Positions 37,174-47,546 of a stretch of DNA of 64,000 bases are shown here, piece after piece. Source of the stretch: Cyclaneusma minus (taxonomy: Eukaryota > Ascomycota > Leotiomycetes > Marthamycetales > Marthamycetaceae). The stretch's first letter is position 1; each line of letters starts with the position of its first letter. Below the pieces are notes generated by a model that worked only from the letters and a program-made list of their open reading frames with translations, did no database searches and was not told the origin of the DNA. The position numbers were made by a program, and so were the translations under genes. The stretch spans positions 62,001 through 126,000 of the forward strand of contig JAKZHN010000028.1 of NCBI GenBank assembly GCA_037179335.1, in the 5' to 3' direction.

Positions 37174-37862
37174 CTAGTGGTTCATCTTCTCATTGGCAAC
37201 CTCCTTGGTCTCCGTCTTCTTCTTGTCCGCGGCCGACGCCAGCCAGCTGATGGTATCAGCAGTCAAGATAATCGGGGTTGTCACAGCTGCCTTGGTGTAG
37301 GCGACCAAGTTCGGCCCGCCGGCTGCCTTCACCTGCTTGACAAAGGTGTCCCATGCGTAGTCCTTGGCCTCGAAGGCCTTCTTGATTGGCAGGAAGGCAA
37401 GGTCTTTGCTCTCGTTGTACAGCTCGCCGGTGGGTTTCTTGATGGCAGGGAAGGTCTCCTCAACTTTGGAGAGCGTGGCATCGCCGAGAGAGTCGACGCG
37501 TGAGATGTAAGGCGAGAGGTATGAGATTGGCGTGTGGAAGTAAGGAACAACGGGTGCGGCGAAGGTGTTATAGCCTTGCTCAGCGAGAGACTCAATTCTT
37601 TGGCCAGTGGGGTGAGACTTGAAGCCGGTGATGGAGTCGTGGACGACGGGGTAGGAGGTGAGGTGCTGGGAGAAGGTTAGTATGAGGACGAGAATGAGAA
37701 CCGGAATCGGGGTGAGCATACGTGGATGAAGGCCGACGAGGGCTTCTCGCCGTTGGTGACGGGTGCCATAGTGTCAGAGGAAGTTGTATCCTTGTCAGCG
37801 TGAGGACTCATGGATTCGAGATCTAGTTCGACGGTCGAGTCAGCAGATGTCGGGTTTGCCAT
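37174..37862 (-). CDS. CAP20/perilipin-like lipid droplet protein
   Basis: Two exons on the minus strand (37862-37722 and 37665-37174, 56 bp intron) give 210 residues. After a variable, acidic N-terminus the protein follows the fungal perilipin/CAP20 pattern: NGEKPSSAFIHHLTSYPVV across the splice junction, SYLSPYISRVDSLGD in the middle, then AIKKPTGELYNESKD. Family members (Metarhizium Mpl1, Colletotrichum Cap20) coat lipid droplets, control triglyceride breakdown and in pathogens support appressorium turgor. No signal peptide is present; a weakly hydrophobic stretch near the C-terminus (TTPIILTADTISWLAS) precedes a Lys/Glu-rich tail. Whether this organism is pathogenic cannot be inferred from the gene. 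It converges on the phosphatase gene. Confidence 0.9.
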
Positions 37863-39663
37863 TGTGATCAGGCACTGTCCTGCATGGGGAAGTCATGGGG
37901 AACCTACTATATTTTTAAAGTGCCGTATATGCTCTTGGAAGTCTGGGGAGCAAGTTTGGTCGCGGTGGTGGAAGCAAATGGCAATTCTCTGACGACGGGA
38001 GAAAGAGGACGATGGGAAGTGTGTTGTGTGAGCGGATTCTCAGGTTGCAGTACCTGGCAGAGATGGAGGAAGAAGCTCCTTATTCTTTGGCTATCAAGGT
38101 TACGCCACACTTTTAAGCCGGGAATTTACATGTGATTGACGAGGCAGCGGGTGATAAGCTGCGGCAGGGCCAAATCATAGGCCAGCAAGCAAAAGCATGT
38201 GGTGGGCACGCTACATGGATGTGGTGTAGCACTTTTGGATTGAAGCTTGCAGCCGTGCCAGACGGTTGCTCTGTATGTCGAAGAGGGTGGGATGCCGGTT
38301 GGCAGCAGGCAGCGAGGTGGTGGAGCAAGACCTGCAGCTCATTTCGAACTGAACCTTCTCCTCACCCATCGGGCGAGCATTTTCCTTGAAAAACGCAAAG
38401 GCAAAAGACGACGCAAACGGCCAAGAGCTTGCTGCCTGAAGCTCCCGCTGCTCGTCGAGGAGTGGGGGCACTCAGCATGGCTTTGGCATGTGAAAACCGA
38501 TTTCATCATCCGCCTTGCTCTCAATGCTGTGGAACTCGGCCCGTTTGCCGCTGTCAACCACACGAGCAATAAAGGAAAGAAGGACGGGCAGTGGCTTCCG
38601 CCGCAATTGACGAGATCTGCAAAGAATGTCGCCTCCAGTCATCAAATGCTCTGCACCTCCCAGCCGTCATCCAGCGAGCGTTAACAAGCAATGGCACGAC
38701 TCAGGGCCAGAGCTCTTATCGCGAGCCGGGCCGTGCACGGGCCACATTGGAAAGCCACAGCTGCTCGAGCCGGGGTCTACTATTTTAGTGCGAGGCCATG
38801 TCCTCATCAATGATCCATCCACCTCAACTGCAACGCCCCTTTCTTGACCAACCAGACCTCACGCCCTTCAAGGCACAACTTGTACTTCTGAGACATTTGT
38901 TGCGGACTTCATCCCCCTTGTCCTTTTAAACCTCGCCGACCTGTAGCTGATAATTGCAAAATCGAAGCTTCGGCCACATTTACAGGGATATCATCCCGCT
39001 TATTGAACTGTTCAGTGCTGAACATGTGAAAGTGGGACTACATGTAGCCTCCGGGATCAGGACCAAACATTCCTAGCTCAGGACATAGCATAAAACCGCT
39101 TGGTGCCTACGACCTACCCCTCTCAATAATCCGCCTTCCGTTTCGAAGCCGCATTGCCGCAACGTCAGGCTCCGAGGGGAGTCGATGGGCAGTAATGGTG
39201 CCGCAGCACCACCAGTCCAGCGTCAAGCCTTGAGCACCATATCCATTCGTGCGGTAATCCGATCCGTGGGACATACGTTGGTGTACAACCGAGTACTTCC
39301 CTGGCGCTGTCGTGACAAGCTGCAATGCAGTTTCATGTCTCAATGAAGGTTCGGCCACCAGATGACTTGATGTGGGCTGGTTTGGTAGGATTGCGTCTCA
39401 TTATCATCGTTCGTCGGGAGCCCGAGAGAAGTGACGCTGCCGCCAACGGTCGCGCTTTCTTGGAAGCATCACAAGCTGCATAAAAACTTGGACTACCGCT
39501 AGATCCTGAAGACTGAAGACTTCACCGTCGGTCGGTCCACTTGCAATTTGTGGATTTCGAACGAGGGTGGCTTCAATCTTGTAGCGCAAAGTTTGGCGCA
39601 CCAGACATTTAGAGATCACCGTACCTGCAGTGGTTTATATTCGCCGGCCCCGAGTTGATTAGC
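37863..39663. other. Intergenic: perilipin-like promoter to 5S rRNA gene
   Basis: About 1.8 kb without a supported gene. Frames of 60-145 codons on both strands overlap and have no domain. A TACATGTA palindrome lies at 39039. The part next to 37862 should be the promoter of the perilipin-like gene. Confidence 0.55.
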
Positions 39664-39782
39664 ACATACGACCACAGACTGAGGAGAACTGGCAAACCCG
39701 TCCGCTCTTGCATACATAAGCCTCAGATCGGCAGATTAGTAGTTGGGTGGGTGACCACCAGCGAATACCTGCTGTTGTATGT
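39664..39782 (+). rRNA. 5S ribosomal RNA
   Basis: The 119 bp match the fungal 5S consensus from the 5' end ACATACGACC to the 3' end GTTGTATGT, which pair as helix I. Internal marks are the CCGTCCGCTCTTGCAT segment, AAGCCTCAGATCGGCAGATT in the internal promoter region, GATTAGTAGTTGGGT, and CCAGCGAATACC. Stems are kept by paired changes: CTGAGG pairs with CCTCAG, and GGTGG with CCACC around a GTGA loop. A run of T immediately downstream (39783-39797) fits RNA polymerase III termination. It stands alone, consistent with the dispersed 5S genes of many filamentous ascomycetes. Base pairing suggests a functional copy. Confidence 0.95.
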
Positions 39783-39799
39783 TTTGGTTTTTTTTTGCA
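39783..39799 (+). terminator. T-rich RNA polymerase III terminator of the 5S gene
   Basis: TTTTGGTTTTTTTT-type sequence follows directly after the 3' end of the 5S gene, as expected for Pol III termination. Confidence 0.7.
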
Positions 39800-40090
39800 T
39801 TCTTTTACAAGTGGCAGTATTGAATTGTCGGACCTTTTAGTAATATATCGTCCGTCCCATGAATATGAGTAGCAAGAATGGTATGGCGTCTCATCTACTT
39901 TGAATGAGTCCGAAGATCACAAAAGCATAGTCAATAAGAACCTAGCAACAGCATCACGAGATGCGAAAACTTTCATTAGGGTCGTCCTGACAATTAATGC
40001 TTATCCTACCGCACTGTAATGAACTAGAGTGTACCATGCCGTTATTTGTAACCCATGCCATTTTCAACTCAGTTCTCGCTTTCCTTGCCC

Positions 40091-43000
40091 CTAATCCGCA
40101 AGCACCATCCTCAACATCGAGATAAAGCTCTCTTTCAATTTATACACCTCCGTCACATCCGGCTTCGCCGGCTCTCCCGCACTCCGCCTCAGATGATCCG
40201 CCTTCCTCTTTCTGCGCCTCCTTTCCGCCACAATCGGATCCATCTGGTCCTCCGCCTCATCTTCCTCTTCTTCATCGCTCTCATCACCATACTCCATATC
40301 CTGCAGATCACCTTGGTCGAGCCCAAAGTCACTCGACTTGAACGCCATGGCTCCGCCCGGTAGCGTCTCTCCGCCAGCAATTGCGCCTCTGCCGTCAGCG
40401 GCCATTTTCTGGCGTGTCTTGTCCGAGTGCCACTTCTTACGTGCTTCTTGCCACGAAACTAGGCTGTTGATCTCAGCAGTGGCTCGTTCGGCGTCGATTT
40501 GGTTCATAGAGGTAGCGCCGGAGAAGAGTGCGTTCATGTCCAGCTTGCCACCCTTGGGGCCTGTTCGGAGGAAGGTCAGGATGCCTTCGATCCAGCCCAT
40601 CAGGGCAGTGAAAAGGCCGTTGTCATGCGTGTGCACCTCATGAACAAATTTGTAGAAGTTCTGCTCGTGACGCGCGCAGAGGTCGATAAAGGCTTGCACA
40701 GTCTGGTTTGGATCGGCCGCGATGTCTTGTTCTTGGCATTTTTCGACCACCTGTATCATGTTAGAAGGCTTGTAGAAATCAGGAGGAAGATAATGTACCT
40801 GTATCATGTCGTCTACAAAGACGGCAAAATCGGTGATGCTGTTGTAGACATTCGCTGATTTGTAGACTCGAATAAGAGGTTCGTAGAAGATGGTGAAGAG
40901 ATCCTTGAGTAGCTGTAGCGTGACAGGCTCTTCCACCATGCTTAGCATCATGGCCTTATCTCTTTGCCTCGTGTAAAGTTTAAGCATCTGCTTCAGATAG
41001 GAAAACAGCTCTGCCCCTTGCTTCATCTCATCATCAACGTTCTCTACCGCGCTATTCCACGCAACGTAGGCATTGAAGATTTTGCCGATTTGTGGCGAAT
41101 TCAGGGGTGGCTCAATCAGCTCTGATCTCAGGATGGCCACGACAATGTCAACGCTCTCGTCGGCCGACTCCGCGCGAATGATCTGTTTTACTTCCTCGTC
41201 GGCTTCGGTGAACTTCTTGAGCTTTTCGCAGAAGACGGGCTCTCCGATCTTGGCTGCTAGAGCATCGATCGACCTCTGGAAAGCTCGAATGCCGTCGTTG
41301 AGTGTAAAGGAGAATATTCGCTGCATGAGCGAACGGGTACCGAAAGGCTGGGCAAGGAATACGTCAAGGATGCTGGACATGACCGCAGCAGGGTTGGCGA
41401 CTCGGATTACGTTCTTGATGATTGTATAGGGTATCATAGAATGCACTTTCTTTGCTTGAGCAAACAGGTCGGGCGAGTTGTCCTCGGCCAGGAAAAGGTG
41501 ATATATTGTGGCAGCCACCTCAATCCGTAACCACTCTGCGAATTTCTGATACTGGATACTCAGTTCCGGAATGGTTTTCTTGTCTTTGATCTCTTTGAAG
41601 AGGCTGGTCAAGCCGTTCCTCTCAATGATATCCCGCCGAAATCTGCCACGTCGTCAGTTTAGGTATCGAAGGAGCATATATACTCGACTTACTGCTCCAT
41701 GTACACATCTAATTCAGCAGCACGTTTGCGTGCAACTTCGTAGAATTGCTGCTGCTCTATCACTCGCTTCTCATCCATAGCCTTTCGGCGATGGATGTCC
41801 AACACGTCTTCGTCGCTTAGAGTGACAGGCTGAAGAGTTAAGAATTCCGTCATTGCCCTGGTATTGGCAACTTGGGGCGTGGTCAGGAGAGCACGTAAAA
41901 ATGCTCGGAGAGAAACTCTTTGGTTTTCTCGCCACAATATGACTTGCTGCTTGTCGTTAGCGTAATGTCAAAAGCTGATATATATGGTGCAACCTACCTC
42001 GTCGTTTGGAAAATTTCCGTCTTTGGGCGTCTTTCGATCATCTGTCGAGACTCTAGGAGATGCAAGGGAACGATACGAAAATGAAGACAGTGATCGACGG
42101 TGGGCTGTATATCGAATTTAGAATGCAAACGACATTATTTTGAGCGGATCAGTATTACCTTGGGCAGCTCCCTGAATACTCAATGAGTTCCTGCCTTCCG
42201 GGGCTTGCTTACCCATAGTTGATACGGAAGACATTGAGGAAGCGTCGTCATCGCCCCCAAAATTCAAGCTGCTTAATAGCCCAGTTGCTGTCGAGCTCTG
42301 TTTGTTCTTCTTCGGGAGGAGCGGCAAGACTTTACCCGGAAGCTCAGTTCGAAGCCCCTTATACAGTCGGACAAAGTCACCATATCTTCTTCCAACAAAG
42401 ATCTCCTGACCATCCTGTTTCTTAACCCGTAAGACGAATTCCTATAGACCCATATTAGTCGGGGTTTCCCACCTACAGTAGTGATGACTCACAGCATGCT
42501 TGTGGTATCTTATGTTCCTTTTCACCGATGTCGTCCTAACGCCAGCCACGTTAACATCCCAGCCATTGAGAAAATGTCCTTCTGGCATGGTCGATAGAAC
42601 GCCCGCATCTATTGCGCCCCTATCGACGACCTCCATTTCAGAAAAGCGAATGCGCTCTTCGTATCCGGAAGCAGTCGGTATGCCCGACACCATCATCAAT
42701 TCTACCAGTTTCTGAGCTTTTATGGCCAGCTTCTTGCGTTTGGTCTCCTCTAAGCGATCTTCGGAGGACGATATGTGTTTATTTGCAAATGACTCCAGAA
42801 ACTTATCAAATCTATGTAAGAATATATCCCTTAAATGTTTATCGTCCCAGACTTTACTCACAACTTGTAGCTTATCCTGCCAGAACTCCTTCTCTCGGGC
42901 CTTGTCCAGGAAAGGGAATTCGCGCACATGGTGTACGAAGATATATCGGAGAAGAGGGAGCTCGGAGTCGAGAGGAGAAACCTCTCCCAGCGGAGAGTGG

Positions 43001-43261
43001 AATGGAGCACCGAAACGGCGGAGAGCGGTTGGGGAGCTGAGCTCATTGATTTCGTATTTGACCTGCTCGGAAATAAGTTCGCGCTTGAGATCTGTTTGCA
43101 GCAATCAGCGAAGGATTCCCAGCTTGGTTCATTCTGAATTTTCAAGGCCTACAGTGCTCTTGTTTTCCCGTCAAAGGTTGACCATCTTTGGCTTGCGTCG
43201 TAGCATTGGAGGGGATAGTGGCAGAAGGATCTTTGCCCGGCTGGGGACTCGTGGAGGCCAT
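40091..43261 (-). CDS. PX domain protein with PXB and DUF3818 regions (yeast Lec1/YPR097W type)
   Basis: Seven exons on the minus strand (43261-43153, 43091-42493, 42441-42159, 42104-41998, 41946-41693, 41642-40799, 40750-40091) give 951 residues. In order: a PX-associated region (from KQEHYLKRELISEQVKYEIN, about residue 32); a PX phosphoinositide-binding domain near residues 215-370 with EIFVGRRYGDFVRLYKGL and PLLPKK, interrupted by a Ser-rich loop; ENQRVSLRAFLRAL, then the large helical DUF3818 region; and an acidic stretch followed by a basic one near the C-terminus. The architecture is that of the fungal PX/DUF3818 proteins, which bind lipids and in yeast affect lipid droplets and sterol distribution. 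The sixth intron (40751-40798, 48 bp, with CTAAC branch site) keeps frame if unspliced. The start at 43261 was preferred over an upstream in-frame ATG at 43342. Confidence 0.9.
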
Positions 43262-44277
43262 GTTCACGGGTTGTCGAAGTATTGTAAAGTGGCGCAGAGA
43301 TTGTAGTGAGTGAGGTTGAGACACTAATGGGATTTCTCTCAACTCCGTTCAGTCGAGACGGACGGAAGCGGATGCAGTAGTTGCAGTAGGCGGATTGTCG
43401 GTTTCCAGAAAGCTTGCTTGCTAGAAAAGAAGGCAGACGAAAAAGAAGGAATCGGATTGGTAGGGGTTATTTTGTAGAGAAGGAGACTCATAAAAACTTG
43501 CACAGTAGGAAGTAAGTAGTGGATGTAGGCGGCGGCGCCGCATGACGTTTGCTGTGCGAGGCGGGCTGAGCAGCCTCGACGCGTCAACGTTGAAATTGAA
43601 GAGTCGAGAATCGAGATGGGATCATGGGGACAGTCAAGAAGGGTCCTTGTGTGGGTCAAACTTGGCAGTGCCGTATGACTATGTCAACACATTATTTATA
43701 TCACATTCTAGTAGTATACAGGTATACCGTGTGTGTAACGTACTTCAAGTTCGAGTGTTCGTTGCGAGAGTTCTGTTCCATTCATCTTCACTCGTACTTC
43801 CTCAGCCTTGTCTCCATTGAAGAGCCCCTCCTTACTCGGTACCTCAAGTATGATTCAGCACATCTATGGAGTTTTGACTTGAGGCACCCATCAAGCGAAC
43901 TTGACAGTTAGAATTTACGAGTACGAGACGATCCAAGTGCTTCGACGACATTTGGTTAGAAGAAAGCACGCGACTTGCCTCACCAGCATTGCCGCCGTTC
44001 CCAGCCGTGTTGCTCCGATGCCCGAGGTTATTCAAGCGCTATTTCCGTGGATTCCCGCTCTCATGCTCAGCTAATCGACTACGTAAATACGGACGCTCCT
44101 ATTGGCCAGCGGCTCTACGTCCGATCGTTGTGGAAATGCTCTAGCCTCGAAATCGCTCCATCATCATCAACTTCGCCCCCCAGACGCCCTACAACTTATC
44201 CACGACGCCGGAAAACCCTCGTCGTCGCAGGTCGCATTATCACAAGAAGACGGTTCTCTTCGACAATCCTGCTCAAA
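43262..44277. other. Divergent intergenic region, PX protein/SDH1
   Basis: About 1 kb separates two head-to-head genes. Frames at 43542-43911 and 43975-44391 have no domain; the second overlaps the first SDH1 exon. An ATTGG (inverted CCAAT) lies near 44100, but its function is only a guess. Confidence 0.5.
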
Positions 44278-46431
44278 ATGTCTTCAATTGCCATGTGCCG
44301 TGGCTCTCGCGTACGTGGATCCCGACTCACCTCGGCTCTCTTCGCACGACACCTTATACTGACATGCGCCACTAGCTATCTACGGTACTGAGAACTCAGA
44401 CAAGAGCCTTTTCCTCGACACGGCCAGCCGGTATGCGATTAAGTCCCCGACCCAATGTTCAACCCCTCTAACACGTTATCAAGCCCGAATCATCACACAC
44501 GCACCACTCCGAGCGAAAGCCGCGCCGGATTTCTTAACAAACAAATACCCCGTTGTTGTGCGTATGCTGCCTCCCCGCTCATACTCTGCCAGCTGACTGG
44601 GACCCTAGGACCACGAATATGATGCGATTGTTGTGGGAGCTGGTGGTTCCGGATTGCGAGCCGCCTTCGGTCTTGCCGAAGCCGGTTTCAACACTGCTTG
44701 CATATCGAAACTCTTCCCTACCCGAAGTCATACCGTAGCTGCCCAGGGAGGTATCAACGCTGCCCTTGGTAACATGCACGAGGACGACTGGAGATGGCAT
44801 ATGTACGATACCGTCAAGGGATCCGATTGGCTAGGAGACCAGGACGCCATTCATTATATGACCAGAGAAGCACCTCAAAGTGTTATCGAATTGGAGAACT
44901 ACGGATGCCCCTTCTCAAGAACGGAGGACGGCAGGATTTACCAGCGCGCCTTCGGTGGACAATCGCAAAAATACGGAAAGGGTGGACAGGCATACAGATG
45001 TTGCGCTGCCGCTGATAGAACCGGACACGCCCTTCTCCACACTCTCTACGGCCAGTCGCTCCGTCATAACACCAACTACTTTATCGAATACTTCGCTCTC
45101 GACCTTTTGATGGAAGATGGCGAATGCAGAGGTGTTCTAGCTTACAACCAAGAAGACGGAACTCTTCATCGATTCAAGGCACATAACACCGTCCTGGCTA
45201 CTGGTGGATACGGACGTGCTTACTTCAGTTGTACATCGGCACACACTTGCACCGGTGACGGAATGGCCATGGTCGCTCGTGCCGGACTTCCTAACCAAGA
45301 TCTCGAGTTCGTTCAGTTCCATCCTACCGGTATTTACGGAGCGGGCTGCTTGATCACTGAGGGTTCTCGAGGTGAGGGTGGATACCTCCTGAACTCCGAG
45401 GGTGAGCGATTCATGGAGAGATACGCACCAACTGCCAAGGATTTGGCCAGTCGAGACGTTGTTTCCCGATCCATGACGATGGAGATCCGTGAAGGCCGCG
45501 GTGTTGGCCCTGATAAGGACCACATCTACCTCCAACTCAGCCATTTGCCTGCTGAAGTGCTCCATGAGCGTCTTCCTGGTATCTCTGAGACTGCTTCCAT
45601 CTTCGCTGGTGTCGATGTCCGCAAGCAACCTATCCCTGTTCTGCCGACCGTCCACTACAACATGGGTGGTATTCCTACTAAGTACACTGGTGAGGTCATT
45701 ACTGTGGATGAGAATGGCAAGGACAAGGTTGTGCCTGGTCTTTTCGCTTGTGGTGAAGCTGCTTGCGTTTCGGTCCACGGAGCCAACCGACTGGGAGCCA
45801 ACTCCCTGCTGGATTTGATCGTGTTCGGCCGTGCTGTGTCGCACACCGTTCGTGATAACTTCGAGCCTGGCATGCCTCAGAAGGAGCTCAGTGCTGATGC
45901 CGGAGCTGAGTCTATCAGCGTTCTGGATCAGGTCCGCACCGCAGATGGATCCAAGACCACCCACGAGATCCGCAGTGCGATGCAAAAGGTTATGCAGACT
46001 GATGTCAGTGTGTTCCGAACTCAGGAAAGTTTGGACGAGGGTGTCAGAAAGATCAAGGAGGTCGACCAGATGTTCCCTGACGTGAAGACCAAGGACCGCA
46101 GCATGATTTGGAACTCTGATTTGGTCGAGACGCTGGAGTTGAGGAATCTGTTGACCTGCGCGTAAGTAATGTCGGACCCAAGCTCTGTGTGTTGACCTAA
46201 CGAACTTTTAGCGTTCAAACTGCCGAGTCCGCCGCCGCCAGAAAGGAATCTCGTGGCGCACACGCCCGCGAGGACTACCCCGAGCGAGACGACGAGAACT
46301 GGATGAAGCACTCCTTGACCTTCCAGAAGAAGCCTCAAGGCAAGACCGAGCTGACCTACCGCGCTGTTACGGGCACTACTTTGGACGAGAACGAGTGCAA
46401 GGCCGTACCACCTTTCAAGCGTGTTTACTAG
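44278..46431 (+). CDS. SDH1: Succinate dehydrogenase flavoprotein subunit, mitochondrial
   Basis: Five exons (44278-44310, 44400-44430, 44484-44557, 44609-46161, 46212-46431) give 636 residues, the normal size. The enzyme oxidises succinate to fumarate in the TCA cycle and feeds electrons into complex II of the inner mitochondrial membrane. Exons 1-3 encode a basic, Ser-rich presequence containing RTRAFSSTRPA. The mature part begins near KYPVVDHEYDAIVVGAGGSG, whose GxGxxG loop (about residues 56-61) binds FAD. His87 in SHTVAAQGG is the covalent FAD attachment site. ATGGYGR, FVQFHPTGIYGAG and HGANRLGANSLLDL are further family motifs, and the C-terminus is that of the Fe-S-subunit-facing domain. 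The first three small exons were deduced from splice signals and phase, so the precise start is less certain than the rest. Confidence 0.96.
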
Positions 46432-47546
46432 AGAAGTTGAGGAGTTAGCGACATGCGTACCGGTTTCAGCCTTCTGCTGCATAGGTAGCTAGGGTTTCCT
46501 TTGATTTGGGCGGATTACCCTAAACGGCGTGCATGTATATTTTGCGAGAATCCAAATTAGTCAAATCGGCGTCTTCGATTGGAGTTGGAGTGTCTCGACT
46601 AATTGAGTAAGTACCTTTCTCTTGGCAAAGAGACTGATAATGGTACATACCTGGATTGATAGACGCGGCATCCTAGTTTATACGGTCCCAGTGGTATAGT
46701 AATGGATGGTCGATCGTAAGTCAAGGCCGGTACTAGATAAGTATGCTTAGGGAGACTTGCTATGCGCACCAATCACCACCCCGGTACGCAAATGAGGAGT
46801 GACAGAAGCCGGATTCTCGAAGGAAGACTGCCAATGACCAAGTGAGGGTCCTAGTATCTTGCAAGGAACAGTTCTAGGGTGCAATTGAAGTATTTAACGT
46901 TGATATGGTTCGAAGGACTAGATACAATCACAGAATCCAGGCAATTGATCTTTTTGAGCTGACCCCGAATTAGGCTCAATAGAAGACTCGATAAGCGCGA
47001 CCGCACGAATTTGGGTTCAAGTTTGGGTTCAAGATCCGAATTCTGGTGCCGTATATGCCCGTGACATGATGGCGGCGCTAGCATCCCGCATCCCCCATTC
47101 CCGTTCCCCATTGATGGGCGCATATCCCGCCATTCTCCACAAAGACTACATGTCACCCACAATTCCCCAGCTTTTACCCCAGTCGCAGGCCGCTCTTCTC
47201 CAAACACCCCTGGCCCAACGCCGCGCAGGGACAGGTCTAGTCGGTCCGCCGCGAAAGCTTCAAGGCTCAAGAGAACTTGCGCTCCAATGGCTGCCCACCT
47301 CGGCCGCCATCCACCCCGCATCAATGGACGGGCAGGTCCAATGATCATGCGTCGAGGCTCCACGCCGATATTGGTGACTGGATCAATAAGGTATTAAACG
47401 AGGTAACTCAGCTCTTCGTCATGACTTCTTATAAAGAAGGCTGGCCCTTCGTTTTTGTCGTTGTTCTCGATTTCTGTCTGCTGCTTGTATTTGGGCTGTC
47501 TTATGTTGTAAGAGTGAACTGAGGTTGCTACCTCCCAGTCGTCAAG
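46432..47546. other. Intergenic: SDH1 3' end to sugar transporter promoter
   Basis: No gene is supported. A 170-codon minus-strand frame at 46851-47363 has no domain and ends inside the putative transporter promoter. The right part holds the promoter elements listed next. Confidence 0.55.
47165..47435 (+). promoter_or_regulatory. Putative sugar transporter promoter: CreA-like sites and TATA box
   Basis: Three hexamers fit the reverse of the CreA/Mig1 consensus SYGGRG: CCCCAG at 47165 and 47177 and CCCCGC at 47314. TATAAA lies at 47430, 112 bp before the start codon. CreA sites upstream of a hexose-type transporter would agree with glucose control of such genes, but hexamers of this kind are frequent by chance. 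Confidence 0.3.

Noticed and set aside
45137..45985. 282-codon frame antisense to SDH1
   Set aside because: It is a shadow of the strongly conserved SDH1 exon 4.
46851..47363. 170-codon minus-strand frame upstream of the transporter
   Set aside because: No domain, no plausible gene structure, and overlap with the probable promoter.
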